The position numbers and the translations under genes are program-made. The notes beneath the pieces are model-generated. The model was not told the origin of the DNA. It worked only from the letters and a program-made list of their open reading frames with translations, and ran no database searches. Positions 49,252 through 57,261 of a stretch of DNA of 64,000 nt are shown one piece after another (positions within the stretch are counted from its first letter, which is position 1; every line of letters starts with the position of its first letter). Where the stretch lies: positions 4,402,001 to 4,466,000 of the forward strand of contig NZ_NEVS01000004.1 in the NCBI RefSeq assembly GCF_002261215.1, in the 5' to 3' direction. This DNA comes from Bordetella genomosp. 11 (lineage in GTDB: Bacteria; Pseudomonadota; Gammaproteobacteria; Burkholderiales; Burkholderiaceae_B).

Positions 49252-49283
49252 CCCTGAAGCAGGCTCCCCCTGAAGCAGGCTCC
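49252..49283 (+). repeat. Short tandem duplication after the transglutaminase-like gene
   Basis: The unit CCCTGAAGCAGGCTCC, about 16-17 bp, occurs twice in direct succession immediately after the stop codon and leads into the hairpin element. Confidence 0.6.
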
Positions 49284-49385
49284 CCCCCGAAGCGCTGCGC
49301 GCTTCCCCCCCAGGGGGGCGCCGCTGGAGGACCGGCGGAGCCGGATCCTCGGCGTCCCCGCTCTGGGGGCACCTGTTTTTTGCGT
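49279..49385 (+). repeat. Dispersed 3'-end hairpin element, copy D
   Basis: The same element as at 477, 12001 and 20629, inverted in the window but again in the sense direction of the gene it follows. It runs from CCCCCGAAGCGCTGCGCGCT through C/G runs and the GGACCGGCGGAGCCGGATCC palindrome to GGCACCTGTTTTTTGCGTGG. The last half is part of a 92-bp tandem duplication. Confidence 0.75.
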
Positions 49386-49513
49386 GGGGTGGGGAGGATT
49401 GAGGCGCTGGGTGGCGCTGGGGACCGGCGGAGTCGGGTCCTCGGCGTCACTGCTCTGGGGACACCTGTTTTTTGCGTGGGCTGGGGAGGGTTGAGGCGCT
49501 GGGCGGCGCGCTG
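49330..49513 (+). repeat. Two tandem 92-bp units
   Basis: Direct repeats starting GACCGGCGGAG at 49330 and at 49422. Both contain CTCGGCGTC, CACCTGTTTTTTGCGTGG and GATTGAGGCGCTGGG (GGTTGAGGCGCTGGG in the second). They have diverged at several positions. The region 49514-49634 beyond holds the promoter or leader of the Anbu gene and no other feature I recognise. Confidence 0.7.
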
Positions 49514-49634
49514 CGGGGCGGGATAGGTGCGGGTGTTGTTTGCTGGCGATGGGTTATCGGCAGTTCAAGGGGGGTGATTGGCGTGGCATGCCGGGGATAA
49601 CTAAAATATCGGGATTGCCTCTTGTCGAGCATCC

Positions 49635-50498
49635 ATGACTTACTGTGTCGCGGCCCATTTGCACGAGGGCCTGGTTTTTCTCGCGGACTCACGCACCAAT
49701 GCCGGCGTGGACCAGATCAGCGTGTTTCGTAAACTGAACGTTTTCGAACGTCCGGGCGAACGCGTCATGGTGCTGATGACCTCCGGCAATCTGGCCATCA
49801 GCCAGTCCATCATGACCATGCTGTCCATGCACGACAGCGCGGATCCCGGTTCCATCTGGAACGCGCCCAATATGTTCGAGGCCACCCGCATCGTTGGCGA
49901 GGCCATCCGCGAAGTGCATCGGCGCGATGCCGAGGCACTGCACGAACAGGGCGTGGAATTCAACGTCACACTGATCTTCGGCGGCCAGATCGGCCGCGAG
50001 CGCTGCCGGCTGTTCCAGGTCTATGCGGCGGGCAACTTCATCGAAGCACATGCCGAATGCCCCTACTTCCAGATCGGCGAATCCAAGTACGGCAAGCCCA
50101 TCCTGGACCGGGTACTGGAGCCCGGCACGACGCTGGACGAAGCGGCCAAATGCGCGCTGATCTCAATGGATTCCACGCTGCGCTCGAATATCTCTGTCGG
50201 GCTGCCGCTGGACCTGCTCGTCTACGAAGCCGATACGCTGCGGGTCACCCGCTTCGCGAACATCGACGAGAACAATGCCTACTTCCGCATGATCCGCAAC
50301 AGCTGGGGCGAAAAGCTGCGCCAGGTATTCGCGGAAATCGACGACCCGGCCTGGACCAATCCGGCGTCTCCGGACAGCCTGGTGCCGGCCGGGCGCACGC
50401 ACCAGCCGGTGCGGGTACTGCCCGGCAGCTGCGAGCCCACGGACGTCGCGCCCGTGCAGGCCTTGGCCGAGGGACGGGACCCCTCGCAGCGGAGCTGA
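49635..50498 (+). CDS. Anbu (ancestral beta subunit), proteasome-type peptidase
   Basis: A 287-residue Ntn-hydrolase related to HslV and proteasome beta subunits. After Met removal, Thr1 (MTYCVAAHL) would be the nucleophile, with Asp17 (FLADSRTNAG) and a Lys at about 32 (FRKLNVF) in the expected places. The body has VMVLMTSGNLAISQSIMTML and NVTLIFGGQIG. It is the fourth member of the conserved Anbu cluster; in this window it is set apart from the other three by a repeat-filled gap of 386 bp, so it may have its own promoter. The substrate is unknown. Confidence 0.93.
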   Translation: MTYCVAAHLHEGLVFLADSRTNAGVDQISVFRKLNVFERPGERVMVLMTSGNLAISQSIMTMLSMHDSADPGSIWNAPNMFEATRIVGEAIREVHRRDAEALHEQGVEFNVTLIFGGQIGRERCRLFQVYAAGNFIEAHAECPYFQIGESKYGKPILDRVLEPGTTLDEAAKCALISMDSTLRSNISVGLPLDLLVYEADTLRVTRFANIDENNAYFRMIRNSWGEKLRQVFAEIDDPAWTNPASPDSLVPAGRTHQPVRVLPGSCEPTDVAPVQALAEGRDPSQRS

Positions 50499-50639
50499 CC
50501 TCGCGCCGGCGCAAGCGGACGGCCGGCGCGGCGCGCACCTGAAGGTGCCCCAATCCGTCGTCAATGCGTCGCGCCCCCGACAGGCGGCGTGTCCGCCCGC
50601 CATCAGGCGCCGCCGACGGATCGACACGAGGCGGCGCGG

Positions 50640-51602
50640 CTAGTTTGCGGATCGGTCGGCGATACCGCTTTTGGCGATTGCGCAGGTATCGTCGAGCAAT
50701 TCCTCCGAGGCGCCGCGGTTGCTGGCGGCCGTTCCCTGGCCATGCCTGACGTCCTGGCCGGCTTCGCTGTCCAGAATGGCAAAACCCGGCCGGCCGTCGG
50801 GCAACGTCACGGGGGCCATGAACAACGTGTGGGGCAGCATGGAGCCGTCGGGATACACGTCGCGCGCCAACAGGCGGACCGGATCCGTCCGCGCCAGCGC
50901 GGCGTCGTCCGTCAGGATGGCCCGATAGGCATATGAGCTGCCGGCCATCGGCGGCAGCCACGTCCACCGCTTGTCGCTCAGCGTGCCGATACGCTCGGCC
51001 AGCGTGGCCGCGACGTCGGGACGGATGCAAGTGATATGGATATGCAGCTGGTCCTGCGTACGGCCATAGATGGAGTTGGCGGCGAAACCGACCTGGGTCC
51101 GCAACAGCGGCAGCTTCAGCACCTTTTCCACGTATCGCCAGTTCTCGTAGGCGGCGCGCCAGTAGTTGACGCCCGCGACGATCCACAGCCGCGCGTCCTC
51201 GATACCTGTCAGCCGGTCCGTGGGCAATAGCAGAAAGGCATAGGGCTTGGCCGGGCTGTTGTCCTTCAGGACCACATAGCCGCCGTCCACATCGACACGG
51301 GCGCAGGCATTGGGCCGCGACACGTCGTCATCGGCGCCGGTCGCGCCCGGCCGATCGCTGCCCTCAGCGCCGCCCGCGCCACGCCGCGTCAACGCGGCCC
51401 GAAGGCAGTGCCGGACAACTTCCCACAAGATGCCGCGCCGTTCCGTCACCGTCCACGTCGCGCCCGGCAAGGGACGCGCCTCGGCGCGCGGCGCCGATGC
51501 TCCCGCCACGGCGAGGTCCATGGCAGCAGCGAGCGTCAATGCCAACGCCAACGCCAACGCCAGCACGATTGAAATATTGCGCGGCCGCACCGTCCGTCCC
51601 AT
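50640..51602 (-). CDS. cdh: CDP-diacylglycerol diphosphatase
   Basis: Hydrolyses CDP-diacylglycerol to phosphatidate and CMP. The 320-residue protein (start MGRTVRPRN at 51602; in-frame ATGs upstream are less likely) has a membrane-anchor or signal segment with a run of Leu-Ala dipeptides, then RRGILWEVVRHCL and the histidine-triad-like motif TQDQLHIHITCIRPDV that defines Cdh. The Leu-Ala run is encoded by tandem GCCAAC hexamers (+ strand). It converges with the Anbu gene. Confidence 0.88.
   Translation of the reverse strand: MGRTVRPRNISIVLALALALALTLAAAMDLAVAGASAPRAEARPLPGATWTVTERRGILWEVVRHCLRAALTRRGAGGAEGSDRPGATGADDDVSRPNACARVDVDGGYVVLKDNSPAKPYAFLLLPTDRLTGIEDARLWIVAGVNYWRAAYENWRYVEKVLKLPLLRTQVGFAANSIYGRTQDQLHIHITCIRPDVAATLAERIGTLSDKRWTWLPPMAGSSYAYRAILTDDAALARTDPVRLLARDVYPDGSMLPHTLFMAPVTLPDGRPGFAILDSEAGQDVRHGQGTAASNRGASEELLDDTCAIAKSGIADRSAN
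51543..51566. repeat. Hexanucleotide tandem repeat in the cdh signal segment
   Basis: On the + strand CAACGC (equally GCCAAC) recurs about four times (CAACGCCAACGCCAACGCCA). On the coding strand it encodes Leu-Ala pairs in the hydrophobic core, VLALALALALT. A 6-bp unit keeps frame when copies are gained or lost, so it can vary helix length without breaking the gene. Confidence 0.65.
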
Positions 51603-51761
51603 CGCTATCGCCCACCATCCGCAAAGGATGCCGGGCGCCATGGTATCGGGGGGAAATGACCGGATGATGGAATCCGGTCGGAATCTTCGCGCCACGCGAT
51701 TCTTTGCGCGGCAATCCCGCGGGCGCCGGTGCGCGGCGGGCCGCTTTCCGGGGGATGAAGA

Positions 51762-52607
51762 TCAGGCCCCGGCCAGGTTCTTCCAGATGGCCATCGGGGC
51801 TTCGGCGCTGTTCAGCGTGTAGAAATGCAGGCCAGGCGCGCCGCCCTCCAGCAGCTTGCGGCAAAGGTCGGTCACCACGTCCACGCCGAAAGCGCGGATG
51901 GACGCCTTGTCGTCGCCGAATTCGGCCAGGCGCAGGCGGATCCAGCGCGGGATTTCCGCGCCGCACATCTGCGAAAACCTGGCCAGCTGCGTATGGTTGG
52001 TGATGGGCATGATGCCCGGCACGACCGGTACGGAAACGCCCTTGGCCGCCACGCGTTCGATGAAATCGAAATACGCGTCGGGATTGAAGAAATACTGGGT
52101 GATCGCGCTGTCGGCGCCCGCGCGTACTTTCTCGATGAAATGGTCCAGGTCGCTGGACGGGCTGTCCGCCTGCGGATGCATTTCGGGATAGGCGGCGACC
52201 TCGATGTGGAACCAGTCGCCGGTTTCCTGGCGGATGAAAGCGACCAGATCGCGCGCGTACTTCAGTTCGCCGGCATCGCCGCCCATGCCGGACGGCAGGT
52301 CGCCACGCAAGGCAACCACCTGTCGCACGCCCTCGTCGCGATAGGACGCCAGGATGGCGCGCAGGTTCTCGCGCGTGGCGCCCACGCAGGAAAGATGCGG
52401 CGCGGCGTCCACGCCCAGGTTGCGCAGCATGCGCACGGTGCCGGCGGTGCCTTCGCGCGTCGAACCGCCCGCGCCGAAGGTCACGCTGACATAGCGCGGA
52501 TGGATGGCCAGCATCTGCTTGGCCGCGCGCAGCAGGCGTTCCTGCGCGGCGATATCGCGCGGAGGAAAGAATTCCAGGCTATACGCCGGCGTAGAGGTAT
52601 CGGTCAT
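51762..52607 (-). CDS. metF: Methylenetetrahydrofolate reductase
   Basis: Reduces 5,10-methylene-THF to 5-methyl-THF, the methyl donor for methionine synthesis. The 281-residue FAD enzyme has LEFFPPRD near the N-terminus, YVSVTFGAGGSTREGT, VALRGDLPSG and FFNPDAYFDFIERVAA. The start at 52607 overlaps the holin-like gene by 4 bp (ATGA), so the two are coupled. It ends the operon that begins with the SAH-riboswitch-controlled ahcY. Confidence 0.96.
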   Translation of the reverse strand: MTDTSTPAYSLEFFPPRDIAAQERLLRAAKQMLAIHPRYVSVTFGAGGSTREGTAGTVRMLRNLGVDAAPHLSCVGATRENLRAILASYRDEGVRQVVALRGDLPSGMGGDAGELKYARDLVAFIRQETGDWFHIEVAAYPEMHPQADSPSSDLDHFIEKVRAGADSAITQYFFNPDAYFDFIERVAAKGVSVPVVPGIMPITNHTQLARFSQMCGAEIPRWIRLRLAEFGDDKASIRAFGVDVVTDLCRKLLEGGAPGLHFYTLNSAEAPMAIWKNLAGA

Positions 52608-52942
52608 GAGACAAGCAGCGAAGACAGCAGGTAGGAGATGATGCTGTAGAGAATCGCACCGATTACCGCCCACCAGAAGCCATTGACCTGGAAGCCCTTC
52701 AGGATGGACCCGGCGAACCAGAACAACAGCGCGTTAAGGACGATGAGAAAGAGACCGAGCGTGACGATGGTGATCGGCAGGGTCAGCAACACCAGCACCG
52801 GCTTGACCAGCATGTTCAACAGGCCCAGGACCAGGGCGGCGATCAAGGCCGATCCGAAACTGGCCACGGCAATCCCCGGCAGCAGGTATGCCACCACCAG
52901 CAAGGCCACCGCATTCAGGATCCAGACGAGGATCAAGGTCAT
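52604..52942 (-). CDS. Phage-holin-like (family IV) small membrane protein
   Basis: A 112-residue protein of four hydrophobic helices, opening MTLILVWILNAVALLVVAYL and containing NMLVKPVLVLLTLPITIVTL and LNALLFWFAGSILKGF. It belongs to the membrane family labelled phage holin family 4/YvlD-like; no phage genes are near, and nothing links it to lysis. It sits between ahcY and metF, as in other betaproteobacteria, and overlaps metF by 4 bp. Its role in the methyl cycle, if any, is unknown. Confidence 0.88.
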   Translation of the reverse strand: MTLILVWILNAVALLVVAYLLPGIAVASFGSALIAALVLGLLNMLVKPVLVLLTLPITIVTLGLFLIVLNALLFWFAGSILKGFQVNGFWWAVIGAILYSIISYLLSSLLVS

Positions 52943-52972
52943 GTTGGAATCTCCCGCATCGATTGGTTGAAA

Positions 52973-52999
52973 GGGACGGCCACGCGGCGTGGCCGTCCC
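52973..52999 (-). terminator. Hairpin between ahcY and the holin-like gene
   Basis: GGGACGGCCAC, loop of 5 nt, GTGGCCGTCCC: an 11-bp perfect stem 15 bp past the ahcY stop, followed on the minus strand by only TTT. It probably attenuates read-through or protects the ahcY mRNA 3' end. Confidence 0.55.
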
Positions 53000-53014
53000 C
53001 GCAAGACTACACCA

Positions 53015-54433
53015 TCAATAGCGGTAGTGATTGCTCTTGAAGGGGCCGTCCACCGGCACGCCGATGTAGTCCGCCTGGTCGGGACGCAGCGTCGTCAGGT
53101 TGGCGCCGAGCTTCTTCAGGTGCAGGCGGGCGACTTTTTCGTCCAGCTGCTTGGGCAGGACGTAGACCTGGCCCTTTTCGTAGGCATCGTTGCGCGTGAA
53201 CAGCTCGATCTGCGCGATCGTCTGGTTGGTGAACGACGAGGACATCACGAAGGACGGATGGCCCGTCGCGCAGCCCAGGTTCACCAGGCGGCCCTTGGCC
53301 AGCAGGATGATGCGCTTGCCGTCCGGGAAGATCACGTGGTCGACCTGCGGCTTGATTTCTTCCCACTTGCAGCCTTCCAGCGACGCGACATCGATTTCGT
53401 TGTCGAAGTGGCCGATGTTGCAAACGATGGCCTGGTCCTTCATGCGGTCCATGTGGGCACGCGTGATGACGTTGTAGTTGCCGGTCGCGGTGACGAAGAT
53501 ATCGGCCTTGTCGACGGCCTCTTCCATGGTCACGACCTTGTAGCCTTCCATCGCCGCCTGCAGGGCGCAGATGGGATCGATTTCCGTGACCCAGACCTGG
53601 GCACGCAGCGCTTGCAGGGCCTGCGCGCAGCCCTTGCCGACGTCGCCGTAGCCGGCCACGACGGCGATCTTGCCCGCCACCATCACGTCGGTCGCGCGCT
53701 TGATGCCGTCCACCAGCGACTCGCGGCAGCCGTACAGGTTGTCGAACTTGGACTTGGTGACCGAGTCGTTGACGTTGATGGCCGCGAAGGCGAGTTCGCC
53801 GCGCTGGGACATCTGGTACAGGCGGTGCACGCCGGTGGTGGTTTCCTCGGTCACGCCGCGGATCTGCGCCAGGCGGGTCGAATACCACTTCGGATCGCGC
53901 GCCAGGGTGGCCTTGATGGCGGCGAACAGCACGCGTTCTTCCTCGCTGGCCGGCTTGGCCAGGACGGAAAGATCGGACTCGGCCTTGGCGCCCAGGTGCA
54001 GCAGCAGCGTGGCATCGCCGCCGTCGTCCAGGATCATGTTGGCGTGCTGGCCGTTGGGCCATTCGAAAATCTTGTGGGTGTAGTCCCAGTACTCGGTCAG
54101 GGTTTCGCCCTTGACCGCGAAGACCGGCGTGCCGCCTTGCGCGATGGCGGCGGCGGCATGATCCTGCGTCGAGAAGATGTTGCACGAGGCCCAGCGCACG
54201 TCGGCGCCCAGGGCCTTCAGCGTTTCGATCAGCACGGCCGTCTGGATGGTCATGTGCAGGCTGCCGGCGATGCGCGCGCCCTTGAGCGGCTGCGCGGCGG
54301 CGTATTCTTCACGCGTGGCCATCAGGCCGGGCATTTCGGTTTCCGCGATGGCGATTTCGCGGCGGCCCCAGCCGGCCAGGCCGATATCGGCGACGATGTA
54401 GTCGGAAACGGATTTATCGGAAACGGTGTTCAT
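53015..54433 (-). CDS. ahcY: Adenosylhomocysteinase (SAH hydrolase)
   Basis: Hydrolyses SAH to adenosine and homocysteine, relieving product inhibition of methyltransferases. The 472-residue NAD enzyme starts at 54433 ([20 protein letters not shown]) and has [51 protein letters not shown], the NAD loop [13 protein letters not shown] and the C-terminal [20 protein letters not shown] with KSNHYRY. It is preceded by an SAH riboswitch and followed by a holin-like gene and metF. Confidence 0.97.
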   Translation of the reverse strand: MNTVSDKSVSDYIVADIGLAGWGRREIAIAETEMPGLMATREEYAAAQPLKGARIAGSLHMTIQTAVLIETLKALGADVRWASCNIFSTQDHAAAAIAQGGTPVFAVKGETLTEYWDYTHKIFEWPNGQHANMILDDGGDATLLLHLGAKAESDLSVLAKPASEEERVLFAAIKATLARDPKWYSTRLAQIRGVTEETTTGVHRLYQMSQRGELAFAAINVNDSVTKSKFDNLYGCRESLVDGIKRATDVMVAGKIAVVAGYGDVGKGCAQALQALRAQVWVTEIDPICALQAAMEGYKVVTMEEAVDKADIFVTATGNYNVITRAHMDRMKDQAIVCNIGHFDNEIDVASLEGCKWEEIKPQVDHVIFPDGKRIILLAKGRLVNLGCATGHPSFVMSSSFTNQTIAQIELFTRNDAYEKGQVYVLPKQLDEKVARLHLKKLGANLTTLRPDQADYIGVPVDGPFKSNHYRY

Positions 54434-54562
54434 GGGTTGGCTCCACGTATAAACGGACGGCGCCACACCGCGGCCCGAAACGTGCGCAACATCCTGGCCG
54501 CTCCTTGGCCGGAATGACACCAGATGATTTGGCGCGCCCGCCTCTGCCACGTATGCGACAAA

Positions 54563-54685
54563 GGTGAGCGCCGTTGCATGCCGCCACGCGATACGCGGGC
54601 AGCCGAACTTGAGCCTGAGCCTGGCGGGGCATGCCATGCGCATTCGTCTGCACATCGGCTGCCTTCCCGTCGCAACGCTCCTCAG
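54563..54685 (-). ncRNA. SAH riboswitch upstream of ahcY
   Basis: On the minus strand the leader begins CTGAGGAGCGTTGCGACGGG (54685 downwards), contains CCAGGCTCAGGCTC around 54622-54609, and closes with GCAACGGCGCTCACC at 54577-54563. The 5' and 3' ends pair (GAGCG with CGCTC), as in the SAH riboswitch of beta- and gammaproteobacteria. It should turn on ahcY when SAH accumulates. The ahcY start codon is about 130 nt downstream. The first bases overlap the stop codon of the upstream glycosyltransferase gene (54682-54684). The identification rests on remembered consensus, not a covariance search. Confidence 0.88.
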
Positions 54686-55713
54686 GCGTGGGCGATATTG
54701 TAGCGGGTCGCCGGAGTCAGCGGAACCAGCGCATTCAGCAGATCCGTGGCGATGGCGTCCCAGGTCCGGGTCAGCGCGTGCTGGCGCACCACGGCGCGAT
54801 CCAGGGCACGCGCCTGCAGGCAGGCCTGGCGCAGGTCGTCGCGCAGGCAGCCGGTGACGCCGTCCTCGATCACCGCCATCGGCGCATCGGTGCGGAAAGC
54901 CGCCACCGGCGTACCGCAGGCCAGCGCCTCCAGCATGACCAGGCCGAAGGTGTCGGTCAGGCTGGGGAAGACGAAGACATCGGCCGCGGCGTAGTAGCCG
55001 GGCAGAACGTCGTCCGACTGCATGCCGGTGAAGCGCGCGTCCGGGTACTTCCGGCGCAGCCTGTCCTCATCCGGTCCACCGCCCACGACGACCTTGCTGC
55101 CCGGCAGGTCCAGCGACAGGAAGGCGTCCAGGTTTTTCTCGCGCGCCACGCGGCCCACGCTCAGGAACACCGGCCGGGGCAGGTCGGCGAAGACCTCGTC
55201 GGCGCCGGGCTGGAAGCGCTGGGCGTCCACGCCGCGCGACCAGACCTGCAGGTTCTTCAGGCCGTGGCGGCCCACGGTATCGCGCACCGTGGGGGTGGGC
55301 ACCAGCACCCGCTGCGAGGGCTTGTGGAACCACTGCATGTAGCGCCAGGGCAGCCAGGCGGGTATGCCCATCCTTGCCTGCAGGTAATCGGGAAACATCG
55401 TGTGGAACGAGGTGGTGAAGCGCCATCCGCGGCGCAGCGCCATGCGGCGCGCGGCCAGGCCCAGCGGGCCTTCCGTGGCGATATGCAGGGCGTCCGGCAC
55501 CACGTCGCCGAGCAGGCGCTTCAGTTGCCTGGCGGGCTGGATGCACAACCTAAGGTCCGGCTCTGAAGGGGCCGGTACCGTGCGGCTGCCCTCGGGGCTG
55601 ATGACGATTACTTCGTGCCCCCATCCGGCCAGGATCTTCAGCATGGTCGTCCAGGTGCGGACGACCCCGTTCACTTGCGGATGCCACGCATCCGTTACCA
55701 GCGCGATCAGCAT
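54682..55713 (-). CDS. GT4-family glycosyltransferase
   Basis: A 343-residue GT-B glycosyltransferase, cytoplasmic face of the membrane. It starts [20 protein letters not shown], has [48 protein letters not shown] and the E-x7-E donor-binding region [20 protein letters not shown]. The closest pattern is that of alpha-mannosyltransferases and sulfoquinovosyl/glycolipid synthases acting on lipids. The acceptor is unknown. Its stop codon lies in the first bases of the SAH riboswitch, so read-through from this gene would enter ahcY. Confidence 0.9.
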   Translation of the reverse strand: MLIALVTDAWHPQVNGVVRTWTTMLKILAGWGHEVIVISPEGSRTVPAPSEPDLRLCIQPARQLKRLLGDVVPDALHIATEGPLGLAARRMALRRGWRFTTSFHTMFPDYLQARMGIPAWLPWRYMQWFHKPSQRVLVPTPTVRDTVGRHGLKNLQVWSRGVDAQRFQPGADEVFADLPRPVFLSVGRVAREKNLDAFLSLDLPGSKVVVGGGPDEDRLRRKYPDARFTGMQSDDVLPGYYAAADVFVFPSLTDTFGLVMLEALACGTPVAAFRTDAPMAVIEDGVTGCLRDDLRQACLQARALDRAVVRQHALTRTWDAIATDLLNALVPLTPATRYNIAHA

Positions 55714-55858
55714 GGGCTTTTCCAGGAGTAGCCAGAAAGCCCCTATTTGGCACCGGGTTTATGACACCAGCGAGACAGTCATGAAGCGGTACGGATGCCG
55801 GGCGGGAGGGGGTGTGGGGACACCGCGCGGCCAGGCGGGAATGACACCCTACGACGCC

Positions 55859-56086
55859 CTATCGGCGCGGGTACCCCTGCGCCTTGATGCGGCGCCAGAC
55901 GGCCTGTTTTTCTTCATCGCTCATGGATACCCAATTCGCCACTTCCATGGCGGTCCGGCCGCAACCGCGGCAGACCTCGTCGAACAGCGTCGAGCACACC
56001 GCCACGCAGGGGGAGTCGGTGGCGGCGAAGACACGGTCGGTTTGCGTGGCGGACGGGGGGCAAAGATCGGGTATCGGGTCAGGCAT
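55859..56086 (-). CDS. DUF1289 small Cys-rich protein
   Basis: A 75-residue protein of the DUF1289 family, with SPCVAVCSTLFDEVCRGCGR, whose four cysteines may bind a metal, followed by the helical EVANWVSMSDEEKQAVWRRI. Its function is not known. It lies between the hydrolase gene and the glycosyltransferase gene, all leftward. Confidence 0.88.
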   Translation of the reverse strand: MPDPIPDLCPPSATQTDRVFAATDSPCVAVCSTLFDEVCRGCGRTAMEVANWVSMSDEEKQAVWRRIKAQGYPRR

Positions 56087-56140
56087 GATCGGAGAATAGC
56101 ATCCGGCATGCGCCTCGGCTGGACGGCCCAGGCCCCCTGC

Positions 56141-57022
56141 CTAGGCCAGGAAGCGCAGCGCCTCTTGGCCGATTTCCTCGGGCAGCTCTTCCGCCAGATA
56201 ATGGGCGCCGTCCACGGCGTGGCCCCGGACATCCTGCGCCACGTTTTGCCACAAGGCCAGGACGTCGAAGTTGCGTCCCACCGCGCCGCGCGCGCCCCAC
56301 AGGGCCAGCACCGGGCAGCGCAGCCGCCGGCCGGCGGCGCGGTCCTCGCGGTCGTGTTCCAGGTCTATCGTGGCCGAGGCGCGGTAGTCCTCGCATATGC
56401 CTGTCGGCAGGCCCGGCAAGGCGGCGCAGCGTTCGTACTCCGCCAGGGCGCGCGGATCGAAAATCGCCAGGCCGCCAGGGCGCCCGCCCATGATGGAACG
56501 CACGTAGAACACCGGGTCGCGGCCGATCATGGTTTCCGGCATCGGTGCCGGCTGGATCAGCCAGAACCAGTGGTAATAGGCCTGCGCGAAGGCGCGCGTC
56601 GTGTTCTCGTACATGTCCAGCGTGGGCGCGATATCCAGCAGCATCATGCGGGTCACGCGATCCTCGTGGTCCAGAGCCAGGCGATGGGCCACGCGCGCCC
56701 CGCGGTCGTGCGCCAGCACCTGGAAACGCTCGTGCCCCAGCTGGCGCATCACCTCGACCATGTCGGCGGCCATGACGCGCTTGGAGTGCGCGGCGTGGTC
56801 CGGCGTCGCCTCCGGCTTGCCGCTGTCGCCGTAGCCGCGCAGATCGGCCGCCACGCAGGTATAGCGCGCCGTCAACGCCGGCCACAGCCGATGCCATATC
56901 GCATTCGTCTGCGGATGGCCGTGCAACAGCAGCAATGGCGGCCCCTCGCCCGCAACCCGTGCGGCGATATGCGTACCCGGGACCTCGAACCGGCGCACCG
57001 GCACGTCGAAAAGCGATGTCAT
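56141..57022 (-). CDS. Alpha/beta hydrolase of the haloacetate dehalogenase type
   Basis: A 293-residue alpha/beta-hydrolase. The ATG at 57022 has AAGGAG upstream. Motifs match fluoroacetate dehalogenase: LLLHGHPQTNAIWH, the nucleophile Asp106 in AHDRGARVAHRLALD with carboxylate-binding Arg107 and Arg110, the halide-site pair His151-Trp152 in YYHWFWLIQPAP, CEDYRASATIDLEHD and a C-terminal GAHYLAEELPEE with the catalytic His. It may cleave a C-halogen bond, but many homologues are untested. Confidence 0.88.
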   Translation of the reverse strand: MTSLFDVPVRRFEVPGTHIAARVAGEGPPLLLLHGHPQTNAIWHRLWPALTARYTCVAADLRGYGDSGKPEATPDHAAHSKRVMAADMVEVMRQLGHERFQVLAHDRGARVAHRLALDHEDRVTRMMLLDIAPTLDMYENTTRAFAQAYYHWFWLIQPAPMPETMIGRDPVFYVRSIMGGRPGGLAIFDPRALAEYERCAALPGLPTGICEDYRASATIDLEHDREDRAAGRRLRCPVLALWGARGAVGRNFDVLALWQNVAQDVRGHAVDGAHYLAEELPEEIGQEALRFLA

Positions 57023-57181
57023 CGATGATTCTCCTTCATGCCCTCGGACACTGCGTCCTGGCGGTGCCCTGGCCTCGCCCATGGGCGAGGCCAGCATACC
57101 GCGCGGCGGATCTCCCAGCCAGGCGCGTGCAGCACCCGGCCTCCACGGGCATGCCGCGGTCCACCACCCGAGACCGCGGGC

Positions 57182-57215
57182 GAAATAAAAGCCGCGAACG
57201 TTGCCGTCGCGGCTT
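57182..57215 (-). terminator. Intrinsic terminator after metK
   Basis: On the minus strand AGCCGCGA, a 9-nt loop, TCGCGGCT, then TTTATTT. It lies 47 bp past the metK stop codon. A second GC-rich dyad, GCCGGGACGGTTGCCGTCCC with GGC, at 57229-57251 precedes it and may assist. Confidence 0.8.
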
Positions 57216-57261
57216 CACGCGAACCGGGCCGGGACGGCAACCGTCCCGGCATCCGTGTTCG

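Noticed and set aside
52604..52942. Prophage interpretation of the holin-like gene
   Set aside because: No other phage genes; the gene is embedded in the ahcY-metF operon, so the holin label is only a family name.
54434..54655. Extended ahcY start giving 546 residues
   Set aside because: The extra 74 residues would be translated from the SAH riboswitch and leader; MNTVSDKS at 54433 matches the family.
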